Below are positions 10,731 through 19,177 of a stretch of 64,000 nt of DNA, in pieces. The first letter of the stretch is position 1. Every line of letters begins with the position of its first letter. A program made the translations under genes and the position numbers. The notes beneath the pieces are model-generated. The model worked only from the letters and a program-made list of their open reading frames with translations, did not search any database and had not been told where the DNA came from. Origin of the DNA: Streptomyces sennicomposti (lineage in GTDB: Bacteria; Actinomycetota; Actinomycetes; Streptomycetales; Streptomycetaceae); the NCBI RefSeq assembly GCF_019890635.1, contig NZ_JAIOAB010000017.1:1-64000 (forward strand), in the 5' to 3' direction.

Positions 10731-12442
10731 GCCGGCGCCGGGCCGGTGGCCGGGACCGCCTCGCCGCCGGTGTCGCCGTCGGCCGCGCACTCCGCCTCGG
10801 CGCGCCGCCGTTCGGACGAAGTTCGGTGGCCGCCGCGTCCCGGCAGCGCCCAGGCCGCCGCTGCCGCACCCGCCCCGGCCACGGCGGCGAGCGCCGCCAG
10901 GGCCGGTCCGGCGCCGCCGCCCGCCGTGCGCAGCGCGGTCGCCGCGGCCACACCCAGGGCGGGGCCGACGTTCATCGCGGTCTGCTGCAGCCCGCCGGCG
11001 ACCCCGGCGGAGGCGACGGCCGCCTCACGTACGACGACCTGGGTCGCGGCGACCATCACCGTGCCGAACCCGGCGCCCAGCAGCGCGAAGCCGGTGCAGA
11101 GGGCGGGCGCGGCCGTCGCCCGGGCGAGCACCAGCACGCCCAGCGCGAGCAGGAGCATCGCCGTCACCGTCGTACGGCGTGCCCCGAAGCGGCGCAGCAG
11201 CACCGGGCACCCGGCTGCCGCGAGAACCATCAGGAGCGCCAACGGCAGGCTGCGCAGGGAGCTTTGGAAGGGGTCGAGGCCGAGCGTGTCCTGGAGCACG
11301 TAGGTGGCGACGAACAGCGTGCCGGACAGGGCCGCCGACGCGGCCACCAGCACCACCAGCGCGGAGCCGACGGCCGCCGAGCCGATGACGTCCGGCGGCA
11401 GCAGCGGAACGGCGGTGCGGCGCTCGTGCCGGACGAACGCGACCCCGGCGACCACGGCCACCGCCGCCACGACGGCCGTGCCCGGCCCCGCGCCGCCGGG
11501 CTCCGCCACGGCGACCAGCGCCCGCACGACACACCCGAGCCCCACCGCCAGCAGCACGGCCCCCGGCAGATCGAGCCCGGCGACCGACAGCCACGCCCCC
11601 GCGCCGCGCTCCGCCCGCTCGCGGTACTCCGCTCGCCCGGCCTGCGCCCTGCGCTCTGCCCGCGCCTCGTGCCCCGGCCGTCCGGCCCGCTCGCCGTACT
11701 CCGCCCCCGCGCCGCGCTTCCTCCGCCCGGCCCACCCCGAGCGTCCGGCCCATCCGGCCCCACGGGCACCACCGATCCGTCCGATTCGTCTGATCCGTCC
11801 GGCCCGAGCGGCCGGAGCCGTCCGAGCGGCAGGCTCACCCCGCTCGTGACCCCGCTCGGCCCCGTGCGGCACCAGCGCCAGCAGGCCGAACAGCAGTGCC
11901 GGGCCCACGTTCAGGAAGAACGCCGCTCGCCAGCCGGGTCCCGCCGCCAGTGCGCCGCCTGCCAGGGGTCCGGCCGCGGCCGCCACCGCGATGGCGCTCG
12001 TCCGGACCGCCAGCGGCGTCGCGAGCCGGTCCGGCGGGAAGGCGGCGCGCAGCATCCCCAGCGTGGCCGGCTGCGCCAGCGCGCCGAACACGCCCTGGGC
12101 GACGCGCAGTGCGATCACCCAGCCGATCGAGGGCGCCAGCCCGATGCCCGCCGACGCCGCTCCGAAGCCGAGCATCCCCACGGCGAACAGCCGCCGGTGC
12201 CCGAGGGGCCGCCGCCCGCGCAGCAGGCCGTGCGGGAGGTCGCCGAGCCGTCCGGCGAACACCAGCAGACTCGCCACCGCGATCAGATAGCCGGTGCTGG
12301 TCCACTGCACCTGTGCGTACGACGCGTCCAACTCCCGTTGCAGCCGGGGCTGGGCCACGGTGAGCACCGTGCCGTCCAGGGCCACGATCACCGCCCCGGC
12401 CACACTGCTCGCGAGCGTCACCGCCCGGAGGCGGCGGCTCAC
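10718..12442 (-). CDS. MFS drug-exporter with a long central insert
   Basis: A 574-aa major facilitator of the 14-helix drug:proton antiporter type. It opens with VAGAVIVALDGTVLTVAQPRL, and LRVAQGVFGALAQPATLGML is the motif C region. A roughly 85-residue insert rich in Arg, Gly, Ala and Glu (about residues 205-290) separates the two halves in the cytoplasmic loop. The GTG start at 12442 overlaps the TGA of the TetR gene, so repressor and pump form one operon. Export of a toxic or antibiotic compound under TetR control is the likely role. The substrate is not evident. Confidence 0.87.
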   Translation of the reverse strand: MSRRLRAVTLASSVAGAVIVALDGTVLTVAQPRLQRELDASYAQVQWTSTGYLIAVASLLVFAGRLGDLPHGLLRGRRPLGHRRLFAVGMLGFGAASAGIGLAPSIGWVIALRVAQGVFGALAQPATLGMLRAAFPPDRLATPLAVRTSAIAVAAAAGPLAGGALAAGPGWRAAFFLNVGPALLFGLLALVPHGAERGHERGEPAARTAPAARAGRIRRIGRIGGARGAGWAGRSGWAGRRKRGAGAEYGERAGRPGHEARAERRAQAGRAEYRERAERGAGAWLSVAGLDLPGAVLLAVGLGCVVRALVAVAEPGGAGPGTAVVAAVAVVAGVAFVRHERRTAVPLLPPDVIGSAAVGSALVVLVAASAALSGTLFVATYVLQDTLGLDPFQSSLRSLPLALLMVLAAAGCPVLLRRFGARRTTVTAMLLLALGVLVLARATAAPALCTGFALLGAGFGTVMVAATQVVVREAAVASAGVAGGLQQTAMNVGPALGVAAATALRTAGGGAGPALAALAAVAGAGAAAAAWALPGRGGHRTSSERRRAEAECAADGDTGGEAVPATGPAPAQER

Positions 12443-13038
12443 CTCCCGTCCTCCGGACCGAGGTGCGCGTCCAGGGTGGTGCGGAGGAGGGGAGTGAAGT
12501 CGTCGGTCCCTGTGGCCAGTTGGAGGCTTCCCCAGCGCCAGAGCTGCGCGATGCCGTGCAGATTGGCCCACAGGGAACCGGCGACCACGCGCGCGTCGGC
12601 GTCGGGACGCACCCGGCCGACGAGGTCCACGAGGACGCCGAAGAGGGGCAGGCTGGTGTCCCGCAGGCCCAAGTGACCGCTCTCCAGCAGGTCGTGGCGG
12701 AACATCAGCTCGTACATGCCGCGCTCACGCGTGGCGAACTCCAGATAGACGCGTCCCAGCGCGGTCACCTGGGCGCGCGGGTCCGCCCCGCCGTCGCCTA
12801 GGGCGCCCCGGGCCTCCTCGACCCGCGCGGCCAGCTCGACGAAGCCGCGCCGCGCGATGGCGGACAGCAGCTCCAGATGGGTGGGGAAGTAGCGGCGCGG
12901 CGCTCCGTGCGAGACGCCCGCCCGGCGGGCGATCTCCCGCAGTGTCAGCGCCTGGACGCCCTCCGTGGCCAGCAGCTCCGCGCCCACGTCGACCAACCGG
13001 TCCCGCAACGCCCTCGAACCCTCGTCCGACTCAGTCAT
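12439..13038 (-). CDS. TetR-family repressor of the MFS pump
   Basis: A 199-aa TetR/AcrR regulator. The N-terminal HTH reads LTLREIARRAGVSHGAPRRYF; the C-terminal domain is of the WHG type (FATRERGMYELMFRH). I chose the ATG at 13038. No Shine-Dalgarno sequence precedes it; instead a palindromic operator begins directly at the start codon, so the message may be leaderless. A GTG at 13044 is the alternative. It is co-transcribed with the MFS gene through a GTGA overlap and probably represses both itself and the pump until a ligand binds. Confidence 0.88.
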   Translation of the reverse strand: MTESDEGSRALRDRLVDVGAELLATEGVQALTLREIARRAGVSHGAPRRYFPTHLELLSAIARRGFVELAARVEEARGALGDGGADPRAQVTALGRVYLEFATRERGMYELMFRHDLLESGHLGLRDTSLPLFGVLVDLVGRVRPDADARVVAGSLWANLHGIAQLWRWGSLQLATGTDDFTPLLRTTLDAHLGPEDGR

Positions 13039-13075
13039 AGACACTGTCTACCAGGGGTGGGTAGACAGTGTCTAC
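13038..13075. promoter_or_regulatory. Paired TetR operators
   Basis: Two near-perfect palindromes, TAGACACTGTCTA at 13038-13050 and TAGACAGTGTCTA at 13062-13074, together form one larger inverted repeat (15-base arms 13038-13052 and 13060-13074). They touch the start codon of the TetR gene and are most likely its autoregulatory operator. Centre-to-centre spacing is 24 bases. Confidence 0.8.
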
Positions 13076-13134
13076 CGCGATCGTGGCCGCACCCTCCGGG
13101 AATGCCCGGAACAACCCTCCGGGTTGACCCGGAT

Positions 13135-13596
13135 ATGACTCAGGACACATCGCACGACCCCGCGCAGGAAGCCCTGCTCGCCCTGCTCCCGGAGATCCGC
13201 GGCGGGGTGCTGGTGACCCTCAAGCGCGACGGCCGCCCTCAGTTGTCGAACGTCAGCCACGCCTACGATCCGGACGAGCGTGTCGTGCGCGTGTCGATCA
13301 CCGACGACCGCGCCAAGACCCGCAACCTGCGCCGGGACCCACGGGCCTCCTACCACGTCACCAGCCCGGACCGCTGGGCCTACACGGTCGTCGAGGGCAC
13401 CGCCGATCTGTCTCCCGTCGCGGCGGACCCGCACGACGAGACCGTCGAGGAGCTGATCCGCCTCTACCGCGACCTCCTCGGGGAGCACCCCGACTGGGAC
13501 GAGTACCGTGCCGCGATGGTCCGCGACCGGCGCCTCGTCCTGCGGCTGCGGGTGGAACGGGCGTACGGCATCCCCAAGGGCGCGAACAAGGGCTGA
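13135..13596 (+). CDS. PPOX-class F420-dependent oxidoreductase-like protein
   Basis: A 153-aa split-beta-barrel flavin/deazaflavin oxidoreductase of the pyridoxamine-oxidase-like class. Typical features are RGGVLVTLKRDGRPQLSNVSHAYD, the TDDRAKTRNLRRDPRAS cofactor-phosphate segment and the end RLRVERAYGIPKG. In actinobacteria this subgroup usually binds F420, sometimes FMN or heme. It is small, cytoplasmic and monocistronic, divergent from the TetR-MFS operon with about 60 bases to the nearer operator, so the TetR protein might also affect it. Substrate unknown. Confidence 0.85.
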   Translation: MTQDTSHDPAQEALLALLPEIRGGVLVTLKRDGRPQLSNVSHAYDPDERVVRVSITDDRAKTRNLRRDPRASYHVTSPDRWAYTVVEGTADLSPVAADPHDETVEELIRLYRDLLGEHPDWDEYRAAMVRDRRLVLRLRVERAYGIPKGANKG

Positions 13597-13793
13597 GCCG
13601 GCCGCCGCCCCCACCCACGCCCGCCCCCGCCCCGCTCCACCGACCCCGAAGTTCCACCGATCCCGAAGTTCCACCGACCCCGAAGTCCCGCCCGCGCGAC
13701 CGGCCCGGAGTCCCCGCCCCGCCCGACCGGCCCCGAAGCCCCCACCGCCGAGGGGCCGGTCACCAGCCCGCCGGTCATCGGCCGGCCGGGCGG

Positions 13794-14678
13794 TCAGTCC
13801 TGGGCGGCGGCCTCGGTGCGCGCCTCCAGGGCCCTCAGGACCGCCACCATGTCCTCGCCGCCGTGCCCGAGCGACACCGTCTCGGTGAACAGGGCGTGGC
13901 ACACGTCGAGCAGCGGCGAGGCGATGCCCGAGGCGCGGGCGGCCTCGGCGATCAGCCGGTTGTTCTTGAGCACGTCCAGAGCCGCGGCCTGCACGGAGAA
14001 GTCCCCGCCCAGCAGCTTCGGCGCCTTCATCAGCGACACCGGGCTGGCCATCGGGCCCGCCCCCAGGACCTCCAGGAACAGCCGCCGGTCGAGCCCCTGG
14101 CGCCCGGCGAAGTGGAATGCCTCGGCGAGCCCGGTCACCAGCGTGATCAGGAACAGGTTGACCGACAGCTTCATCAGCAGCGCGGCCGGCGCGGGACCGC
14201 ACACGAACGTCTCGCCGCACAGGGGGGCGAGCAGCGGCCGTACGGTCGCCACCGCCCGCTCCTCCCCGGCCAGCATCGCCACCAGCCTGCCCTCCTCGGC
14301 CGGGACGCGGGAGCCGGAGACGGGCGCCTCGACGTAACTGCCGCCCGCAGCCCGCACGTCGGCCTCCAGGCCCTGCGAGTACGCGGGCGAGGTGGTGCCC
14401 ATGTGGACGACCACGCGCCCCGCGACCCGGGCCGCGAAGTCCGCCGTGCCCCGGGCCAGGACCGTGTCCGTCGCGGCCTCGTCGGCCAGCATCAGGAACA
14501 CCACGTCCGAACGGACGAACACCTCGCCCGGCTCCGCCGCGACCTCCGCCCCGGCGGCCCGGAGCGGCTCGGCGCGGGCCGCCGTGCGGTTCCAGACGAG
14601 CAGCGCAGTGCCGGCGCGGGCCAGCCTGAGCGCCATGGGGCGGCCCATGACGCCGAGACCGAGGAAACCGACCTTCAT
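13794..14678 (-). CDS. NAD(P)-dependent beta-hydroxyacid dehydrogenase-like protein
   Basis: A 294-aa member of the 3-hydroxyisobutyrate dehydrogenase/imine reductase superfamily. The N-terminal Rossmann motif [16 protein letters not shown] is followed by an Arg (VWNRT) that favours NADP(H). The substrate signature [15 protein letters not shown] and the Lys helix [12 protein letters not shown] are present. It is divergent from a TetR gene with two matching operators between them, so it is probably the regulated target. Reduction of a small aldehyde or imine is likely. The exact substrate cannot be told from sequence. Confidence 0.86.
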   Translation of the reverse strand: MKVGFLGLGVMGRPMALRLARAGTALLVWNRTAARAEPLRAAGAEVAAEPGEVFVRSDVVFLMLADEAATDTVLARGTADFAARVAGRVVVHMGTTSPAYSQGLEADVRAAGGSYVEAPVSGSRVPAEEGRLVAMLAGEERAVATVRPLLAPLCGETFVCGPAPAALLMKLSVNLFLITLVTGLAEAFHFAGRQGLDRRLFLEVLGAGPMASPVSLMKAPKLLGGDFSVQAAALDVLKNNRLIAEAARASGIASPLLDVCHALFTETVSLGHGGEDMVAVLRALEARTEAAAQD

Positions 14679-14706
14679 GGGGACCGTCCTGGGGCCGAGA
14701 CGACGT

Positions 14707-14749
14707 TATGACAGTGGTCATAGTAGCGAGCGTTATGACGGTAGTCATA
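14707..14749. promoter_or_regulatory. Paired TetR operators (TATGAC-N4-GTCATA)
   Basis: Two copies of the palindrome TATGAC-N4-GTCATA, at 14707-14722 and 14734-14749, 27 bases centre to centre. They lie in the 129-base gap between the dehydrogenase gene and the TetR gene. They are the obvious binding sites for that TetR protein and sit in the promoter region of both genes. Confidence 0.8.
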
Positions 14750-14807
14750 GGCTGAGGGGCCGAGGAGATCCGAGAGGCGCGCACGACGCCGGGAGGCGAG
14801 GCCGAGG

Positions 14808-15587
14808 ATGACGGAGGCCCGGGGGAGCGAACGCGGGCCGCGCGAGCGGATGGTGTTCAGCGCGGCGCAGCTGATCCGGCGCAATGGGGTCGGCGCGACC
14901 GGCATGCGGGACGTCGCCGCCCACGCGGACGCCCCGCGCGGCTCGCTCCAGCACTACTTCCCCGGCGGCAAGGAGCAACTGGTCAACGAGGCGGTGGCCT
15001 GGGCCGGGCGCTACGCCGCCGGGCGTGTCGCCCGCTTCGTGGCGGGGCTGGCCGAGCCGACGCCGAGCGGCCTGTTCGCCGCGATGGTGCGGCAGTGGAC
15101 GGACGAGTACGAGACGGCGGGCGCGGTGGGCGGCTGCCCGGTGGCCGCGGCGACCGTCGACCAGGCGTCGTGCGGTCCGTCCACCCGCGAGGCGGCCGCC
15201 GCCGCGTTCGCCGCCTGGCGGCGGCCGGTGGCCGGAGCGCTGACGGACATGGGGGTGCCGGCCGAGCGGGCCGAGCCGCTGGCCACGCTGATGATCAGCA
15301 GCCTGGAGGGCGCGATCCTGATGGCCCGGGCCGAAGGCGGCGTACACCCGCTCGCGACCGTCGCCCGCGAACTGGCCCCGCTCCTGGACGCGGCCGTACC
15401 ACCGGCCGGCGACCGGCGGCACGACGACCGCCCGCGCCACGATGGCGGCCTGCGCCACGATGGCGGCCCGCGCGACGATGGCGGCCCGCGCGACGATGGC
15501 GGCCCGCGCGACGATGGCGGCCCGCGCCACGACGACGGCCCGCGCCACGACGGCGCCCGCCGGCCCGACGGCGTCCCGCGCCCGTAG
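14808..15587 (+). CDS. LmrA/YxaF-type TetR regulator with a repeat tail
   Basis: A 259-aa TetR-family regulator. The HTH includes GATGMRDVAAHADAPRGSL followed by QHYFPGGKEQLV, and the C-terminal half resembles the LmrA/YxaF group (GGCPVAAATVDQAS). The core ends near residue 200; the remainder is a hydrophilic His/Asp/Gly/Arg tail encoded by seven 18-bp repeats. It probably represses the divergent dehydrogenase gene and itself through the two operators upstream. The tail has no equivalent in the family and is probably disordered. Confidence 0.86.
   Translation: MTEARGSERGPRERMVFSAAQLIRRNGVGATGMRDVAAHADAPRGSLQHYFPGGKEQLVNEAVAWAGRYAAGRVARFVAGLAEPTPSGLFAAMVRQWTDEYETAGAVGGCPVAAATVDQASCGPSTREAAAAAFAAWRRPVAGALTDMGVPAERAEPLATLMISSLEGAILMARAEGGVHPLATVARELAPLLDAAVPPAGDRRHDDRPRHDGGLRHDGGPRDDGGPRDDGGPRDDGGPRHDDGPRHDGARRPDGVPRP
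15435..15560 (+). repeat. Seven 18-bp tandem repeats in the TetR tail
   Basis: Seven contiguous 18-bp units (first copy 15435-15452; central copies 15471-15524 identical) encode GGxRxD-type hexapeptides. In-frame minisatellite expansion at the end of a regulator gene. Confidence 0.88.
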
Positions 15588-15605
15588 AGGCGGCCCCGGT
15601 ACGAA

Positions 15606-15638
15606 AGCAGGGTCCCGGCACTCCGCCGGAACCCTGCT
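15606..15638. terminator. Hairpin between the TetR gene and gnd
   Basis: 14-bp arms (15606-15619, 15625-15638) with one mismatch and a 5-base loop, placed 18 bases after the TetR stop and before the 3' end of the convergent pentose-phosphate operon. It probably terminates both. Confidence 0.7.
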
Positions 15639-15717
15639 CACCGATCCGATCAGCCGATCAGCCGCGCTGTCGATCAGCCGCTCCGCCGATCGGCCACTGC
15701 ACCGCGCCCGAACGGCG

Positions 15718-16602
15718 TCAGCCCTTCTTCACCGCCTCCACGGCGTGCCCGCCGAACTGGTTGCGCAGCGCGGCGACCATCTTCATCTGCGGCGAGTCCT
15801 CCTGGCGGGAGGCGAACCGGGCGAAGAGGGAGGCCGTGATCGTCGGCAGCGGCACGGCGTTGTCGATGGCCGCCTCCACCGTCCAGCGGCCCTCGCCGGA
15901 GTCCTCCGCGTAACCGCGCAGCTTGTCCAGGTGCTGGTCCTCGTCGAGCGCGTTGACGGCGAGGTCGAGCAGCCAGGAGCGGATGACGGTGCCCTCCTGC
16001 CAGGAGCGGAACACCTCGCGGACGTTGTCCACGGAGTCCACCTTCTCCAGCAGCTCCCAGCCCTCGGCGTAGGCCTGCATCATCGCGTACTCGATGCCGT
16101 TGTGGACCATCTTCGCGAAGTGGCCGGCGCCCACCTTGCCCGCGTGGACGTACCCGTACGGTCCCTCCGGCTTGAGCGCGTCGAAGATCGGCTTCAGCTG
16201 GTCGACGCACTCCTTCTCGCCGCCGACCATGAGCGCGTAGCCGTTCTTCAGGCCCCACACACCGCCGGAGACGCCCGCGTCCACGAAGCCGATGCCGCGC
16301 GCGTGCAGCTGCTTGGCATGCCTCTCGTCGTCCGTCCAGCGGGAGTTGCCGCCGTCCACGACCAGGTCGCCCGGCTTGAGCAGGGTGGCGAGCTGGTCGA
16401 TGACGTGCTGGGTGGGGCCGCCGGCCGGGACCATCACCCACACCTTGCGCGGCGCCTCGAGCGCGTCGACCAGGTCGACCATGCTCTCCACGTCCGACAC
16501 TTCGGGGTTCTGGTCGTAACCGACGACCGTGTGGCCGGCGTTGCGGAGGCGCTCCCGCATGTTGCCGCCCATCTTGCCGAGACCGATGAGTCCGAGCTGC
16601 AT
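15718..16602 (-). CDS. gnd: 6-phosphogluconate dehydrogenase, decarboxylating (short form)
   Basis: A 294-aa 6-phosphogluconate dehydrogenase of the short (about 300 aa) type, not the 470-aa E. coli type. The Rossmann loop is GLIGLGKMGGNM; the substrate motif is VDAGVSGGVWGLKNGYALMVGG. The catalytic helix GHFAKMVHNGIEYAMMQAYAEG contains the Lys and the Tyr. It converts 6-phosphogluconate to ribulose 5-phosphate, CO2 and reduced cofactor. It is the last gene of the tkt-tal-zwf-opcA-pgi-gnd operon, 6 bases after pgi. The cofactor preference of the short form (NAD or NADP) cannot be decided here. Confidence 0.93.
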   Translation of the reverse strand: MQLGLIGLGKMGGNMRERLRNAGHTVVGYDQNPEVSDVESMVDLVDALEAPRKVWVMVPAGGPTQHVIDQLATLLKPGDLVVDGGNSRWTDDERHAKQLHARGIGFVDAGVSGGVWGLKNGYALMVGGEKECVDQLKPIFDALKPEGPYGYVHAGKVGAGHFAKMVHNGIEYAMMQAYAEGWELLEKVDSVDNVREVFRSWQEGTVIRSWLLDLAVNALDEDQHLDKLRGYAEDSGEGRWTVEAAIDNAVPLPTITASLFARFASRQEDSPQMKMVAALRNQFGGHAVEAVKKG

Positions 16603-16608
16603 GTCAGT

Positions 16609-18249
16609 TCACTTCCTGAGGGTGCGGTAGGCGGCCACGAGGGCGGCGGTGGACGGGTCGAGACCGGGCACGTCGGCGCCCTCGGTCAGGGCGGGTTCGA
16701 CGCGCTTGGCGAGCACCTTGCCGAGTTCGACGCCCCACTGGTCGAAGGAGTCGATGTTCCACACCGCGCCCTGGACGAACACCTTGTGCTCGTACAGCGC
16801 GATCAGCTGGCCGAGGACCGACGGGGTCAGCTCGGTCGCCAGGATGGTGGTGGTGGGGTGGTCGCCGTGGAAGGTGCGGTGCGTGACCTGCTCCTCGGGC
16901 ACGCCCTCGGCGCGTACCTCCTCGGCGCTCTTGCCGAAGGCCAGCGCCTGCGTCTGCGCGAAGAAGTTGGCCATCAACAGGTCGTGCTGCGCCTTGAGTT
17001 CGTCGCTCAGCTCGCCGACCGGGTTGGCGAAGCCGATGAAGTCGGCCGGGATCAGCTTGGTGCCCTGGTGGATCAACTGGTAGTAGGCGTGCTGTCCGTT
17101 GGTGCCCGGGGTGCCCCACACCACGGGGCCGGTCTGCCACTCGACCGGTTCGCCGTCGCGCTGCACCGACTTGCCGTTGGACTCCATGTCCAGCTGCTGG
17201 AGGTAGGCGGTGAACTTCGACAGGTAGTGCGAGTACGGCAGCACCGCGTGCGTCTGCGCGTCGAAGAAGTTGCCGTACCAGATGCCCAGCAGGCCCAGCA
17301 GCAGCGGGGCGTTGGCCTCCGCGGGCGCGTTCTGGAAGTGGTCGTCGACGATGCGGAACCCGTCGAGCATCTCGCGGAACCGGTCCGGGCCGATGGCGAT
17401 CATCAGGGACAGGCCGATCGCGGAGTCGTAGGAGTAGCGGCCGCCGACCCAGTCCCAGAACTCGAACATGTTGGCCACGTCGATGCCGAAGTCGGCGACC
17501 TTCTCCGCGTTCGTGGACAGCGCCACGAAGTGCTTGGCCACCGCCTCCGGCCCGGCCTTCAGCTCGCCGAGCAGCCAGTTGCGCGCCGAGGTCGCGTTGG
17601 TGATCGTCTCGATCGTGGTGAACGTCTTGGACGCGACGATGAACAGCGTCTCCTCGGCGTCCAGGTCGCGGGTGGCCTCGTGCAGGTCGGCGCCGTCGAC
17701 GTTGGAGACGAACCGGACCGTCAGCCCGCGGTCGGTGAAGGCGCGCAGCGCCTCGTACGCCATCGCCGGGCCGAGGTCGGAGCCGCCGATGCCGATGTTG
17801 ACGACGTTCCTGATCCGCCGGCCGGTGTGCCCGGTCCACTCGCCCGAGCGCACCCGCCCGGCGAAGTCGGCCATCTTGTCGAGGACTTCGTGCACCTTGG
17901 GCACGACGTTCTCGCCGTCGACCTCGATCACCGCGTCGCGCGGGGCGCGCAGCGCGGTGTGCAGCACGGCCCGCTTCTCCGTGACGTTGATCTTCTCGCC
18001 GCGGAACATCGCGTCACGCAGGCCGAACACGTCGGTGGCGGCCGCCAGTTCCCGCAGCAGGGCCAGCGTCTCGTCGGTGATCAGGTGCTTGGAGTAGTCG
18101 ATGCGCAGATCGCCGACGCGCACCGTGTAGCGCTCCGCGCGCGAGGGGTCCTCGGCGAACAGGTCCCGCAGGTGCGGCTGCCACCGGTCGCGGTGGTCCG
18201 CCAGCGCGGTCCACTCGGGCCGCCGGGTGAGCTTGGGGGTGTCGGACAT
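16609..18249 (-). CDS. pgi: Glucose-6-phosphate isomerase
   Basis: A 546-aa phosphoglucose isomerase, normal length for the bacterial long form. It carries [18 protein letters not shown] and [14 protein letters not shown], which correspond to the two PGI signatures. It interconverts glucose 6-phosphate and fructose 6-phosphate, linking glycolysis with the pentose-phosphate genes around it. Its ATG lies one base after the opcA stop, with AAGGAGA inside the end of opcA, so translation is coupled. Confidence 0.96.
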   Translation of the reverse strand: MSDTPKLTRRPEWTALADHRDRWQPHLRDLFAEDPSRAERYTVRVGDLRIDYSKHLITDETLALLRELAAATDVFGLRDAMFRGEKINVTEKRAVLHTALRAPRDAVIEVDGENVVPKVHEVLDKMADFAGRVRSGEWTGHTGRRIRNVVNIGIGGSDLGPAMAYEALRAFTDRGLTVRFVSNVDGADLHEATRDLDAEETLFIVASKTFTTIETITNATSARNWLLGELKAGPEAVAKHFVALSTNAEKVADFGIDVANMFEFWDWVGGRYSYDSAIGLSLMIAIGPDRFREMLDGFRIVDDHFQNAPAEANAPLLLGLLGIWYGNFFDAQTHAVLPYSHYLSKFTAYLQQLDMESNGKSVQRDGEPVEWQTGPVVWGTPGTNGQHAYYQLIHQGTKLIPADFIGFANPVGELSDELKAQHDLLMANFFAQTQALAFGKSAEEVRAEGVPEEQVTHRTFHGDHPTTTILATELTPSVLGQLIALYEHKVFVQGAVWNIDSFDQWGVELGKVLAKRVEPALTEGADVPGLDPSTAALVAAYRTLRK

Positions 18250-18250
18250 G

Positions 18251-19177
18251 TCAGACGGTCTCCTTGATGCCGTCGCCGCGCAGGGCGATGGCGTACATCT
18301 CGTCGGCGTCGAGTCGGCGCAGTTCCTCGGCGATCAGCTCCGAGGTGGGACGTACCTTGAGGGCCAGGGTGCGCGAGGGCTGGCCCGGCAGGGTCAGCGT
18401 GGCCAGCGGACCGGCGGGCCGGTCGATGACGATCTCGCCGTCCGCCGTGCCGAGCCGTACGGCCGTCACGAACGGGCCGGCGCTGCCCACCCGGTCCACC
18501 CGGACGCCGAGGCGGGCCTCCAGCCAGCGGGCCAGCAGCTCCGCGCTCGGGTTGTCCGCCTCGGCCTCCACGGCCGCCGACGTCACCTTGACCCGGGCCT
18601 GGTCGAGGGCGGCGGCGAGCATCGAGCGCCACAGGGTGAGCCGGGTCCAGGCGAGGTCGGTGTCGCCGGGCGCGTAGTGCCGGGCCCGCTGCTCCAGGAC
18701 CTCCAGCGGGCGGTCGAAGGCGTACAGGTCGGTGATCCGGCGCTGCGCGAGTGCGCCCAGCGGGTCCTCGGCCAGGTTCTCCGGGGCCTCCACCGGCCAC
18801 CACACCACGACCGGCGCGTCCGGCAGCAGCAGCGGCAGGACCACCGAATCGGCGTGGTCGGACACGTCGCCGTAGGTGCGCAGCACCACCGTCTCGCCGG
18901 TGCCGGCCTCGGAGCCGACCCGGATCTCCGCGTCCAGCCGGGAGTGGGTGCGGTCGCGCAGGGTGCGCACATGCCGCTTGATCACGACCAGGGTGCGCGA
19001 GGGGTGCTCGCGCGAGGCGTCCTCGGCCGCCTTGATCGAGTCGTAGGCGTTCTCCTCGTCCGTGACGATGATCATCGTCAGGACCATGCCCACGGCGGGC
19101 GTGCCGATCGCGCGGCGGCCCTCCACCAACGCCTTGTTGATCTTGCTTGCCGTGGTGTCGGTCAGGTCGATCTTCAT
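18251..19177 (-). CDS. opcA: Glucose-6-phosphate dehydrogenase assembly protein OpcA
   Basis: A 308-aa OpcA protein, which in actinobacteria and cyanobacteria is needed for activity and assembly of the neighbouring Zwf. Recognisable from [19 protein letters not shown] and [22 protein letters not shown]. Its ATG overlaps the zwf stop (ATGA), giving coupled, stoichiometric synthesis with its client. No enzymatic motif is expected or seen. Confidence 0.95.
   Translation of the reverse strand: MKIDLTDTTASKINKALVEGRRAIGTPAVGMVLTMIIVTDEENAYDSIKAAEDASREHPSRTLVVIKRHVRTLRDRTHSRLDAEIRVGSEAGTGETVVLRTYGDVSDHADSVVLPLLLPDAPVVVWWPVEAPENLAEDPLGALAQRRITDLYAFDRPLEVLEQRARHYAPGDTDLAWTRLTLWRSMLAAALDQARVKVTSAAVEAEADNPSAELLARWLEARLGVRVDRVGSAGPFVTAVRLGTADGEIVIDRPAGPLATLTLPGQPSRTLALKVRPTSELIAEELRRLDADEMYAIALRGDGIKETV

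Noticed and set aside
15435..15560. CRISPR-like regular repeats
   Set aside because: The 18-bp units are contiguous without unique spacers, in frame with the TetR gene, and no cas genes are present.
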